A stretch of DNA of 64,000 nucleotides, from contig NZ_JAHBGB010000044.1 in NCBI RefSeq assembly GCF_018390555.1, forward strand, positions 399,424-463,423, written 5' to 3'. This DNA is from Ancylobacter oerskovii (GTDB lineage: Bacteria > Pseudomonadota > Alphaproteobacteria > Rhizobiales > Xanthobacteraceae). Every line of letters starts with the position of its first letter. Position 1 is the first letter of the stretch. The notes under the pieces were generated by a model, which saw nothing but the letters and a program-made list of their open reading frames with translations, was not told the origin of the DNA and ran no database searches. Shown in pieces: positions 30,287 through 39,030 of this stretch. A program made the translations under genes and the position numbers.

Positions 30287-33085
30287 TCACTCACCGAACA
30301 GCTTGCGCTGCCACCAGCCGGTGCGGCGCGGGCGGTCATCTGCCGGCGCTTCCGGGGCGGGCGTCGGCGCGGTGCCGGCCTCCGCCGGGGCTTCGGCCGG
30401 CGCTGCCGCGACGGGAGCCGGAGCGGCATCCTCCGCAGCCGGCCGGGCGGCAGCTTCCGGCGCCGCTTCGCCCGCGACCGGGGCGCGCTCGCGGACCGTC
30501 GAGCGACGGCGGCGCGGCTTGGGCGCCTCGGGCTCGGCAGCGACCGCCGCGTCAGCGGCAGGGGCCTCGGCAGCAGGGGTCTCGGCTACCGGGCTTTCGA
30601 CCGCGGGGGCTTCCGTGGCCGGAGCGGCGGCTTCCGCCTCGACCGTCTCCGCCGCCGCAGCAGCCTTGCTGGAGCGCGAGCGGCGGGTGCCGGTGCTGCC
30701 GGTGCCGGTCGCGGCGCGACGGCTGCGCGAACGGGACTTCGGCGCCGCCTCGGCCGCGGGTGCCTCGGCCTCGGCCGCCGGGCTGTCGGCCGCCGGCGCC
30801 TCGGTGGCCGCGGCCTCGACGACGATGCCGGTCGCTTCGGCGGCGGTTTCGGCTTCGGCAACGGCTTCCGCCGCCGGCTCGCCCTCGATCGGGGCGGCGG
30901 CGATCACCGGCGCTTCCGCCGACGCGCCGCCGACCGACCATTCCTCGTCGCCGGCTTCGTCGCCTTCCTCGTCGGTCTCGAACTCGACGCCGCTCAGCGC
31001 CGCATCGTTCGAGCCGCCGTTCTCGCCATTCTCGCCATTGGCGCCACCACCACCGCGACGGCGACGACGACGACGGCGGCGACGGCGATTGCCGTCGCCC
31101 TGCGCCGCCTGCTCGCCGGCGGCCGCCTGGGCGGGAGCGGCGCTCTCGGCCACGGCGGCCTCTTCTTCCTCGTCCTCCTCCTCGGCGACCACGACCTCCT
31201 CCTCGATCTCCACCACGGGCTCGGCCGGGCGGGGCAGGGGGATCGGGTTGAGCACCGCGTCGCCCTTGTCGATGGCGAAGGGAGTGAGGCCGGTGAGCGT
31301 CGGATCGGCGGAGATGGTGATCATCACCCCGAAGCGCGCCTCGAGCTCGTGCAGATGCGCGCGCTTGTGGTTGAGCACATAGAGGGCGTTCTCCGCACGG
31401 GTGCGGATGACGAGGTTATGCGTGTTCGACTTGAGCAGCAGGTCCTCGGCCGCGCGCAGCAGCTGCAGCGCCACGGAGGAGGAGGCGCGCACATGGCCGG
31501 TGCCGCCGCAATGCGGGCAGACCTCGGTGGAGCTTTCCAGCACGCCGGTGCGGATGCGCTGGCGGCTCATCTCCATCAGGCCGAAATGCGAGATGCGGCC
31601 GAGCTGGATGCGGGCGCGGTCGTTCTTCAGGCATTCCTTGAGCTTGCGCTCCACCGCCCGGTTGTTGCGCTTCTCGTCCATGTCGATGAAATCGATGACG
31701 ATCAGCCCGGCGAGGTCGCGCAGACGCAGCTGGCGGGCGACTTCCTCTGCCGCTTCGAGGTTGGTCTTTAGCGCCGTGTCCTCGATATTGTGCTCGCGCG
31801 TCGAGCGGCCCGAGTTCACGTCGATCGAGACCAGCGCCTCGGTCGGGTTGATGACGAGATAGCCGCCGGACCGGAGCTGCACCTGCGGCAGGAACATCGC
31901 GTCGAGCTGGCTCTCCACCCCGAAGCGGGCGAAGACCGGCTGCTGCTCGCGATAGGGCTTCACGTTCTTGGCATGGCTCGGCATGAGCATGCGCATGAAG
32001 TCCTTGGCCTCGCGATACCCCTCGTCGCCGGAGACCAGGACCTCGTCGATGTCCTTGTTGTAGAGGTCGCGGATCGAGCGCTTGATCAGCGATCCCTCTT
32101 CGTAGACCAGCGCCGGGGCGGTGGAGGCGAGGGTGAGCTCGCGCACGTTCTCCCACAGGCGCAGCAGGTACTCGAAGTCGCGCTTGATCTCGGTCTTGGT
32201 GCGGCTGGCGCCGGCCGTGCGCAGGATGATGCCCATCCCCTCCGGCACGTCGAGGTCGGAGGCGACCTCCTTCAGCCGCTTGCGGTCCTCGGCCGAGGTG
32301 ATCTTGCGGGAGATGCCGCCGCCGCGGGCGGTGTTCGGCATCAGCACCGAATAGCGGCCGGCGAGCGACAGATAGGTGGTGAGCGCCGCGCCCTTGTTGC
32401 CGCGCTCCTCCTTCACGACCTGCACCAGCATCACCTGCCGGCGCTTGATCACTTCCTGGATCTTGTAGGTCTTGGCCCGGCGCTGCGGCGCCCGCTCCGG
32501 CACCTCCTCGAGGGCGTCGTCGGAACCGACCTCGTCGACGACCTCTTCCTCGCCGGCGATCTCCTCGACCTCGCCGGTCGGCTCGTCATCGGCGGAAGGA
32601 CGGCGCGGGCGGCGGGACGGGCGGGACGAGGCTTCCTTGGCGCTGTCGTCGGCATCGGCGTCAGTGCCCTCGGCGGGAGCGTCCTCGCTCACCGTCTCGT
32701 CGCCGGCGGCGCGCTTGGCGCTCGACCTGTCGTCGCGGCCCCGGCGGCCGCGGCCGCGGGGGCGCTCCTCGCTCTCTTCCTCGGCTTCCTTGCGCTGCTG
32801 GCGCTCTTCCTCGGCCAGCAGGGCCTGCCGGTCGGCGACCGGGATCTGGTAGTAGTCGGGATGGATCTCGCTGAAGGCGAGGAAGCCGTGCCGATTGCCG
32901 CCATACTCGATGAAGGCGGCCTGCAGCGACGGTTCTACCCGCGTGACCTTGGCGAGATAGATGTTGCCGCGCAGCGGCTTGCGGTTGGCGGCCTCGAAGT
33001 CGAATTCCTCGACTCGGCTGCCGCGCACCACCACGACCCGGGTCTCCTCCGGGTGGGTGGCGTCGATGAGCATCTTGTTGGCCAT
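30287..33085 (-). CDS. rne: Ribonuclease E
   Basis: Main endoribonuclease for mRNA decay and rRNA/tRNA processing, and degradosome scaffold. 932 residues. The N-terminal catalytic half begins MANKMLIDATHPEETRVVV. The S1 domain is split by roughly 140 acidic and arginine-rich residues (from about RKEAEEESEERPRGRG to DDALEEVPERAPQRR), an insertion known in alphaproteobacterial RNase E. The DNase I-like domain has VSIDVNSGR and IVIDFIDMDEKRNN (metal ligands). The Zn-link is CPHCGGTGHVR. From about residue 590 the tail is disordered: an arginine run, Ala/Glu/Pro-rich stretches, and a conserved end RTGWWQRKLFGE. GAGAG precedes ATG 33085. Confidence 0.94.
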   Translation of the reverse strand: MANKMLIDATHPEETRVVVVRGSRVEEFDFEAANRKPLRGNIYLAKVTRVEPSLQAAFIEYGGNRHGFLAFSEIHPDYYQIPVADRQALLAEEERQQRKEAEEESEERPRGRGRRGRDDRSSAKRAAGDETVSEDAPAEGTDADADDSAKEASSRPSRRPRRPSADDEPTGEVEEIAGEEEVVDEVGSDDALEEVPERAPQRRAKTYKIQEVIKRRQVMLVQVVKEERGNKGAALTTYLSLAGRYSVLMPNTARGGGISRKITSAEDRKRLKEVASDLDVPEGMGIILRTAGASRTKTEIKRDFEYLLRLWENVRELTLASTAPALVYEEGSLIKRSIRDLYNKDIDEVLVSGDEGYREAKDFMRMLMPSHAKNVKPYREQQPVFARFGVESQLDAMFLPQVQLRSGGYLVINPTEALVSIDVNSGRSTREHNIEDTALKTNLEAAEEVARQLRLRDLAGLIVIDFIDMDEKRNNRAVERKLKECLKNDRARIQLGRISHFGLMEMSRQRIRTGVLESSTEVCPHCGGTGHVRASSSVALQLLRAAEDLLLKSNTHNLVIRTRAENALYVLNHKRAHLHELEARFGVMITISADPTLTGLTPFAIDKGDAVLNPIPLPRPAEPVVEIEEEVVVAEEEDEEEEAAVAESAAPAQAAAGEQAAQGDGNRRRRRRRRRRRGGGGANGENGENGGSNDAALSGVEFETDEEGDEAGDEEWSVGGASAEAPVIAAAPIEGEPAAEAVAEAETAAEATGIVVEAAATEAPAADSPAAEAEAPAAEAAPKSRSRSRRAATGTGSTGTRRSRSSKAAAAAETVEAEAAAPATEAPAVESPVAETPAAEAPAADAAVAAEPEAPKPRRRRSTVRERAPVAGEAAPEAAARPAAEDAAPAPVAAAPAEAPAEAGTAPTPAPEAPADDRPRRTGWWQRKLFGE

Positions 33086-33800
33086 TGAACTCTCATATGG
33101 GGGCACGCGGGCGTCGGCGGCGCGAGCGCAGCCGGACGGCGAAAAGCGTGCCTGTAAGCGGGGGGCGATAACGGGCCAGGGGGACGAGCGGCCTCGCATG
33201 CGGGGCGCGAGCGAGCCGGCGCCGACATCCGGCGACCGCGTGCCGGGCGGGAAATCCCGCTCGGTGCCCGATCCGCCCATGCCGGCTGACGCGTCATCAC
33301 TCTGGTGTCGTCCATTCCTCGACCGAACAGGTGGCCGCGGTCGCGAACGACCCGGCCGGCGGCACATGGCGAGGAAGAGGCGCGGGGGACTCGAGCGAGC
33401 CGGCGCCGGCGAACGGCGCTCCGCGGCCTCGACACGTCGACGGCTGAAGCGTGTCCGCGGCGCGCGGTCCGCGAGGGCCGCTCTCTAGCATCCTCACGCG
33501 CCCTTGACTGGAGCTGGCCCGTAAAGGACCTGATCGTGGCGGGATGCTGGGGCTCTCCATCGCTGGACCGCCCGCGCCATCGGATCGCGAAAGCCGGAAA
33601 ATCCGACGTCCTGCAGGCGAACCATATGCCTGCCCTTAATAGCGGCATGGGTGCCGATTTGGCAAGCCGCGCGACGCTTGAGCGTTGCGCGGCGGCCACG
33701 CTGCGGCGGGGACGGGAACCCTGACGGTCAACGACCGGTTAACCCGGCGCTCCTATTCCGTTAGATAGCGGGAGGGGCCCGACGTTTCGGAGAGACGACG
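33086..33800. other. Long intergenic region between rne and the amidase gene
   Basis: 715 bp without a convincing gene. It must hold both divergent promoters. Long rne leaders are common because RNase E regulates its own mRNA. Nothing in it matches a tRNA, terminator or known riboswitch by eye. TTGACT at 33504 and a GGTTAACC palindrome near 33738 are the only motifs that stand out; neither has a convincing partner hexamer. Many short open frames cross it but none shows a ribosome-binding site with plausible composition. Confidence 0.5.
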
Positions 33801-35126
33801 CTGACGACGCGCAGGCGATCGAGAGGTTTCGGAGCAAGGCTCCTTGCGGCGCTGCTCCTGGCGATCGGACTGGTGGCTTCGGTCCCGCCGGCCATCGCCG
33901 AGGATGCGCCCGCGGAGGCCCCCGCTCCCGCGGTGGCGACCGACGCCCGGCTGGCCGGCGACGGCGAGCGCACGCGCCTGGTGGTCGATCTGTCGCGTAC
34001 GGTCGGGCTCGGCGCTTTTACCCTCGCCGACCCCTATCGCGTCGTCATCGACGTGCCGGACGTGGTGTTCTCGCTGCCGGCGGCCTCCGGCCAGGAGGGG
34101 CGGGGGCTCGTCACCGCCTATCGCTTCGGCCTGTTCGCCCCGCGCAAGGGGCGCATCGTCATGGACGTCGCCGATCCGGTGAAGATCGACAAGGCCTTCG
34201 TGCTCGACCCGATGGATGGGCAGCCGGCGCGGCTCGTCGTCGATCTCGTCAAGGTGGACCGCGCCACCTTCCTCAAGACGGTGGCCGCGCCGGTGCGCAG
34301 CCTGCCGGAGAACGCCGCCGAGCGGCCGGCGCCGGCGGCTCCGGGCGACGTGCGCCCGGTGATCGCCATCGATCCCGGCCATGGCGGCATCGATCCCGGC
34401 GCCGGCAACGCCGCCTTCGGCATCGTCGAGAAGGACCTCACGCTGAAGATCGGCCTGATGCTGCGCGACCGGCTGGAGAAGACCGGCCGCTATCGCCCGG
34501 TGATGACCCGCGACGACGACACCTATGTCGCGCTCGGCGAGCGGGTGGAGATCGCCCGCGAGGCCAAGGCGCGGCTGTTCATCTCGCTGCACGCCGATTC
34601 GCTGTCCGCCCGCGACGGCGACGTCCGCGGCGCCACCATCTACACGCTTTCCGACCGCGCTTCCGATTCCGAGGCGCAGCGGCTCGCCGATTCGGAAAAC
34701 AAGTCCGACATGATCGCCGGCCTCGACCTCTCCGAGGAGCCGGCCGACGTCGCCGGCATCCTGTTCGACCTCGCCCAGCGCGAGACGCGCAACTTCTCCG
34801 CCGCCTTTGCCCGCACGCTGGCGAACCATGTCGAATCCACCGCCCGTATGCACAAGTCGCCGCTGAAATCGGCGGGATTCCGGGTGCTGAAGGCCCCGGA
34901 CGTGCCCTCCGTGCTGTTCGAGCTCGGCTACCTTTCCAGCCGCAAGGACCTCGAACTCATGACATCGGAGGATTGGCAGTCTAAGGTCACCGACGCGATG
35001 ACGACGGCCATCGAGGCCTACTTCACCGCCCAGAAGCCGACGGACGGCAAATCGGCGGCGCTGCCGGGCGGGTTGGACGAGGCCGTTGCCGGTGCCCGAG
35101 CGGCACCCGCCGCGATTAGGCCATAG
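33801..35126 (+). CDS. N-acetylmuramoyl-L-alanine amidase (AmiC-like) with AMIN domain
   Basis: Cleaves the amide between MurNAc and the stem peptide, separating daughter cells. 441 residues if the CTG at 33801 is the start. Signal peptide: RRRSRGFGARLLAALLLAIG then LVASVPPAIA. The AMIN domain (about 50-160: RLVVDLSRTVGLGAFTLADP) binds septal peptidoglycan. The Amidase_3 domain has zinc and catalytic residues in IDPGHGGIDPG, the E of GIVEKDL, SLHADS and VLFELGYLSS. There is no ATG, GTG or TTG in frame between the stop at 33762 and the GTG at 33873, which would cut off most of the signal peptide. GGAGAG lies six bases before the CTG. Confidence 0.85.
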   Translation: MTTRRRSRGFGARLLAALLLAIGLVASVPPAIAEDAPAEAPAPAVATDARLAGDGERTRLVVDLSRTVGLGAFTLADPYRVVIDVPDVVFSLPAASGQEGRGLVTAYRFGLFAPRKGRIVMDVADPVKIDKAFVLDPMDGQPARLVVDLVKVDRATFLKTVAAPVRSLPENAAERPAPAAPGDVRPVIAIDPGHGGIDPGAGNAAFGIVEKDLTLKIGLMLRDRLEKTGRYRPVMTRDDDTYVALGERVEIAREAKARLFISLHADSLSARDGDVRGATIYTLSDRASDSEAQRLADSENKSDMIAGLDLSEEPADVAGILFDLAQRETRNFSAAFARTLANHVESTARMHKSPLKSAGFRVLKAPDVPSVLFELGYLSSRKDLELMTSEDWQSKVTDAMTTAIEAYFTAQKPTDGKSAALPGGLDEAVAGARAAPAAIRP

Positions 35127-35221
35127 TTGCTGCGCACAGGGTGCGTGGAGGCGACGTCGGTTCATTGCGCCTGCTCGCCGCGCGTCGTGGCGGGCGCACA
35201 AGCATGCGGGGTCATGGCCGA

Positions 35222-37654
35222 ATGCGGCTGTTGTTGCGGTTCCTTGGGTTCCTGTTCGCGATCGGCACCATCCTGTTCGTGGTGGGCGGAGCCGTGGCCG
35301 CCTATTTCGTCTGGAAGTACTCGCAGGACCTTCCCGACTACACCCAGCTGCAGAACTACGAGCCGCCGGTGATGACGCGCATCCACGCGGCCGACGGCTC
35401 GCTGCTGGCCGAATACGCCAAGGAGCGCCGGCTCTATCTGCCGATCCAGAACATCCCTGACCTGGTGAAGGAAGCCTTCATCTCCGCCGAGGACAAGAAC
35501 TTCTATTCGCATGGCGGCATCGACATCACCGGCATCGGCCGCGCCGCCTATGCCTTCGCGCAGAATTACGGCTCCGGCCGCCGGCCGCAGGGCGCCTCGA
35601 CCATCACCCAGCAGGTGGCGAAGAACTTCCTGCTCACCAACGAGGTCTCGCTCGACCGCAAGGTGAAGGAGGCGCTGCTCGCCCTGCGCATGGAGCGCGC
35701 CTATTCCAAGGACAAGATCCTCGAGCTCTATCTCAACGAGATCTATCTCGGCATCGGCTCCTATGGCGTCGCCGCCGCCTCGCTGCTCTATTTCGACAAG
35801 TCGGTGAACGAGCTCAACATCGCCGAGGCGGCCTATCTCGCCGCGCTGCCGAAGGGGCCGAACAACTACCACCCGTTCCGCCGCCACGACGCTGCCGTCG
35901 AACGCCGCAACTGGGTGATCGACCGCATGGCCGAGAACGGCTACATCACCCAGGAGCAGGCCGACAAGGCCAAGGCGACCGACCTCGCGGTCACCGTGCG
36001 CCCGACCGGCGCGCACATCTTCTCGGCGGAATATTTCGCCGAGGAGGTGCGTCGCGAGATCTTCGAGCGCTATGGCGAGGACAAGCTCTATGGCGGCGGC
36101 CTCTCGGTGCGCACCACGCTCAATCCCAAGCTGCAGCAGGTGGCGAAGAAGGCGCTGCTCGACGGCCTGACCCGCTATGACGAGCAGCGCGGCTATCGCG
36201 GCGCCATCACCGGCATCGAGACCTCCGGCGACTGGGGCGCGCGGCTTGCCGACGTGCGCGCCTTCACCGACATTCCCTGGCGCCTCGCCGTGGTGCTGGA
36301 AGCCGGCGCCGATTCGGCCCGCATCGGCCTGCAGCCGCAGCGCGACCGCTCCGGCCAGCTGCCCGACCAGCGCGAGGTCGGCCTGATCACCGCCGACGGG
36401 GTGAAGTGGGCGCTGCGCGGCCGCAAGGGCGTCAACGCCGTGCTCAAGGTCGGCGACGTCGTCTATGTCGAGCCGGTGGACGGCAAGCCGGATCAGTGGC
36501 GCCTGCGCCAGCAGCCGCGCATCGAGGGCGCGCTGCTGGCCATGGACCCGTGGACGGGCCGCGTGCTGGCCATGGCCGGCGGCTTCTCCTTCGACGAGAG
36601 CCAGTTCAACCGCGCCACCCAGGCGCAGCGCCAGCCCGGCTCGTCGTTCAAGCCGTTCGTCTACGCCTCGGCGATCGACAATGGCTATACGCCGTCGAGC
36701 ATCGTGCTGGACGCGCCGTTCGAGCTCAACCAGGCCGGGCAGGCGACGTGGCGGCCGGAGAACTATTCCGGCAAGTTCTACGGCCCGCAGACGCTGCGTT
36801 TCGGCCTGGAGCAGTCGCGCAACGTGATGACGGTGCGGCTCGCCAACGATCTCGGCATGCCGGTGATCGCCGACTATGCCAAGCGCTTCGGCATCTATGA
36901 CAACCTCCTGCCGGTGCTGTCGATGTCGCTCGGCGCCGGCGAGACCACGGTGATGCGGATGGCGGGCGGCTATTCGATGTTCGCCAATGGCGGCCGCCGC
37001 ATCAAGCCGACGCTGATCGACCGCGTCCAGGACCGCTACGGCAAGACCATCTACAAGCATGACGAGCGGGAATGCCGCGGCTGCGACGCTACCCAGTGGC
37101 AGGACCAGCCCGAGCCGACGCTGGTCGACCGCCGCGAGCAGGTGCTCGACCCGATGACCGCCTACCAGATGGTCTCGATGATGGAAGGCGTGGTCCAGCG
37201 CGGCACCGGCACGGCGCTGAAGGTGCTGGGCAAGCCGGTGGCGGGCAAGAGCGGCACCACCAACGAGGAGAAGGACGCCTGGTTCGTCGGCTTCACCCCG
37301 GACATGGTGGTGGCGGTGTATCTCGGCTTCGACACCCCCAAGCCGATGGGCAAGGGCTCGACCGGCGGCCTGATCTCGGCGCCGGTGGTGCGTGACTTCA
37401 TGCAGGTGGCGCTGGCCGACCGGCCGGCGGTGCCGTTCCGGGTGCCGCCCGGCATGAAGCTGATCCGCATCAACCCGAAGAGCGGCCTGCGCGCCGGCCC
37501 GGGCGAGAAGTCCATCCTCGAGGCGTTCAAGCCCGGCACCGCCCCCCCGGACACCTATTCGGTGGTCGGGGCTTCCGCGGGGAGCTACCCGACCACCGTC
37601 TCCCCCGACGCCGACCGGGCGGTCGGCAACAGCGGCACCGGCGGCCTCTACTGA
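35222..37654 (+). CDS. mrcA: Penicillin-binding protein 1A, bifunctional glycosyltransferase/transpeptidase
   Basis: Class A PBP that polymerises and cross-links peptidoglycan in the periplasm. 810 residues from ATG 35222. A single N-terminal anchor (RFLGFLFAIGTILFVVGGAV) is followed by the GT51 domain: SAEDKNFYSHGGID with the catalytic Glu, GASTITQQ and KILELYLNEIYLG. An OB-like insert follows, then the transpeptidase domain with SxxK (GSSFKPF), SxN (SRN) and KSG (AGKSGTT). RECRGCDATQWQ is an unusual cysteine pair in the transpeptidase region. Downstream of the septal amidase by 95 bp; both act on the wall. Alternative starts at 35204 and GTG 35141. Confidence 0.95.
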   Translation: MRLLLRFLGFLFAIGTILFVVGGAVAAYFVWKYSQDLPDYTQLQNYEPPVMTRIHAADGSLLAEYAKERRLYLPIQNIPDLVKEAFISAEDKNFYSHGGIDITGIGRAAYAFAQNYGSGRRPQGASTITQQVAKNFLLTNEVSLDRKVKEALLALRMERAYSKDKILELYLNEIYLGIGSYGVAAASLLYFDKSVNELNIAEAAYLAALPKGPNNYHPFRRHDAAVERRNWVIDRMAENGYITQEQADKAKATDLAVTVRPTGAHIFSAEYFAEEVRREIFERYGEDKLYGGGLSVRTTLNPKLQQVAKKALLDGLTRYDEQRGYRGAITGIETSGDWGARLADVRAFTDIPWRLAVVLEAGADSARIGLQPQRDRSGQLPDQREVGLITADGVKWALRGRKGVNAVLKVGDVVYVEPVDGKPDQWRLRQQPRIEGALLAMDPWTGRVLAMAGGFSFDESQFNRATQAQRQPGSSFKPFVYASAIDNGYTPSSIVLDAPFELNQAGQATWRPENYSGKFYGPQTLRFGLEQSRNVMTVRLANDLGMPVIADYAKRFGIYDNLLPVLSMSLGAGETTVMRMAGGYSMFANGGRRIKPTLIDRVQDRYGKTIYKHDERECRGCDATQWQDQPEPTLVDRREQVLDPMTAYQMVSMMEGVVQRGTGTALKVLGKPVAGKSGTTNEEKDAWFVGFTPDMVVAVYLGFDTPKPMGKGSTGGLISAPVVRDFMQVALADRPAVPFRVPPGMKLIRINPKSGLRAGPGEKSILEAFKPGTAPPDTYSVVGASAGSYPTTVSPDADRAVGNSGTGGLY

Positions 37655-37670
37655 GGCGGCGCCCGCCGCC

Positions 37671-38285
37671 TCACTCTATCGGCGTGCCGGTGAATTCCGG
37701 CAGCCGCTCGGCGCGTGCCGCCAATGCCGCCAGCGCCGGGATGTCGGCATCGTCGATGGCGTCCGGCACCAGGTGGCGGGTGAAGCCGAGCGCGACCGCG
37801 GCGGTGATGTCGGCCTGCATCGGCCGCTCGCCGATCAGCCAGTCCCGGCCGGGATCGATCTCCGCTTCCAGCAGCGCATAGGCGGCGCGCAACTGGCCAC
37901 GCACCCGCGCCAGCCACGGCTCGTGGCGCTTCTCCGCGGGCCGCAGCTCGTGTTCATAGACGATCTGCACAGCCTTCTCGCAGGCCGCCAGCGCCAGGCC
38001 GGCGAGGCGCTGGGCGCGGGCATGGTCGGCCAGCCCGTCCGGCTCCAGCGTCAGGGCCGGATCGGCGAGCCGCTCGGCATGGGCGAGGATGAGCGTCGAG
38101 TCCATCAGCACGACGCCCTCGTCGGTGACGAGCGTCGGCGCCTTCACCACCGGATTGATCGCCGCGAAGGCGTCGAAATGCCGGAACACCGAGACCGGCT
38201 CGTGGCGGAAGGGAAGGCGCAGGAACTTCAGGGAAATCGCGACGCGCCGGACATAGGGCGAATCGAGCATGCCGATGAGGCGCAT
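37671..38285 (-). CDS. Glutathione S-transferase family protein
   Basis: 204 residues. N-terminal thioredoxin-like domain MRLIGMLDSPYVRRVAISLK, with the Ser/Tyr region of the GSH site (LDSPYVRR), the cis-Pro loop VKAPTLVTDEG and the GSH-binding MDSTLILAHAE (equivalent to ESxxI). The all-helical C-terminal domain follows (from about residue 85). GGAG six bases before the ATG at 38285 fixes the start. Divergent from an Lrp/AsnC regulator with 124 bp between. Substrate unknown. Confidence 0.88.
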   Translation of the reverse strand: MRLIGMLDSPYVRRVAISLKFLRLPFRHEPVSVFRHFDAFAAINPVVKAPTLVTDEGVVLMDSTLILAHAERLADPALTLEPDGLADHARAQRLAGLALAACEKAVQIVYEHELRPAEKRHEPWLARVRGQLRAAYALLEAEIDPGRDWLIGERPMQADITAAVALGFTRHLVPDAIDDADIPALAALAARAERLPEFTGTPIE

Positions 38286-38409
38286 GGAGGGCTCCGGGTT
38301 GCGGACGGTCCGCGCGTTCCGAACGCGAGGATGTTGGCGACCCCGGCACGATGACAAAGGACGCCGGCGAGTGCCATGCTGATCCATCGGCGAAAATGGA
38401 GTTCTGCTT

Positions 38410-38934
38410 ATGGATTCAAGGCGCGATTTTCCCGGTGCGCGCATTCCCGGTTTCCGCCCGGCGGTGACCGGGCTCGACGACCGCGACCTGGATATTCTCG
38501 AGGCCCTGCAGGAGGACGGAAGGCTGCCGCTCTCCGAGCTCGGCCGGCGCATCGGGCTTTCGCAGCCGGCGGTGTCCGAGCGGGTGAAGCGGCTGGAGGA
38601 ACGCGGCGTCATCGCCGGCTATGGCGCGCGCATCGACCTGGCGGCGGTGGGCTTGCGGATGACCGCCATCATCCGGCTCAAGACGGCGCACGAGCATATC
38701 CGCGCCTGCCTCGATGCCTTCGACGACCTGCCCTATGTGGTGGAGGTGCATCGCGTCACCGGCAATGACTGCTTCGTGCTGAAGGCGATCGTGCCGGCGC
38801 CGGAATATCTGGCCGTCATCGTCGACGCCATCGGCCGCTTCGGCGAGGTGACGACGTCGCTGGTGCTGCGCTCCGAGCCTGCGCGGCCGATCCCGCGCGC
38901 GCTGCTGGCGGTGGCGCGCCGCAGCGTCGATTGA
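38410..38934 (+). CDS. Lrp/AsnC-family transcriptional regulator
   Basis: 174 residues. The N-terminal helix-turn-helix (LDDRDLDILEALQEDGRLPL, then LSELGRRIGLSQPAVSERVK) and the C-terminal RAM/AsnC ligand-binding domain (VVEVHRVTGNDCFVLKAIV) are both clear. Such proteins form octamers and respond to amino acids. About 20 extra residues precede the usual start. It is divergent from the GST gene, so it may control that gene or itself; this is inferred from arrangement only. Confidence 0.9.
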   Translation: MDSRRDFPGARIPGFRPAVTGLDDRDLDILEALQEDGRLPLSELGRRIGLSQPAVSERVKRLEERGVIAGYGARIDLAAVGLRMTAIIRLKTAHEHIRACLDAFDDLPYVVEVHRVTGNDCFVLKAIVPAPEYLAVIVDAIGRFGEVTTSLVLRSEPARPIPRALLAVARRSVD

Positions 38935-39030
38935 CGGGGAGGGCGCGCGGGAAAGGCCGAGGCCGGTTTACAGGGCGGGCCAAGCTCTCTATTTTCCGCC
39001 GCCTTCCAACCCGGTTCGAGAGTGTCCATC

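Noticed and set aside
31040-31100. A CGACGG-type simple repeat as an independent element
   Set aside because: It encodes the arginine run within the RNase E tail and is explained by the protein.
33086-33800. A small gene or RNA gene between rne and the amidase gene
   Set aside because: Short frames there lack a Shine-Dalgarno sequence and plausible composition, and no tRNA or hairpin-plus-T-run pattern was seen.
35162-37060. A 632-residue minus-strand frame opposite PBP1A
   Set aside because: It is a His/Arg/Leu-rich shadow of mrcA, without ribosome-binding site or domain.
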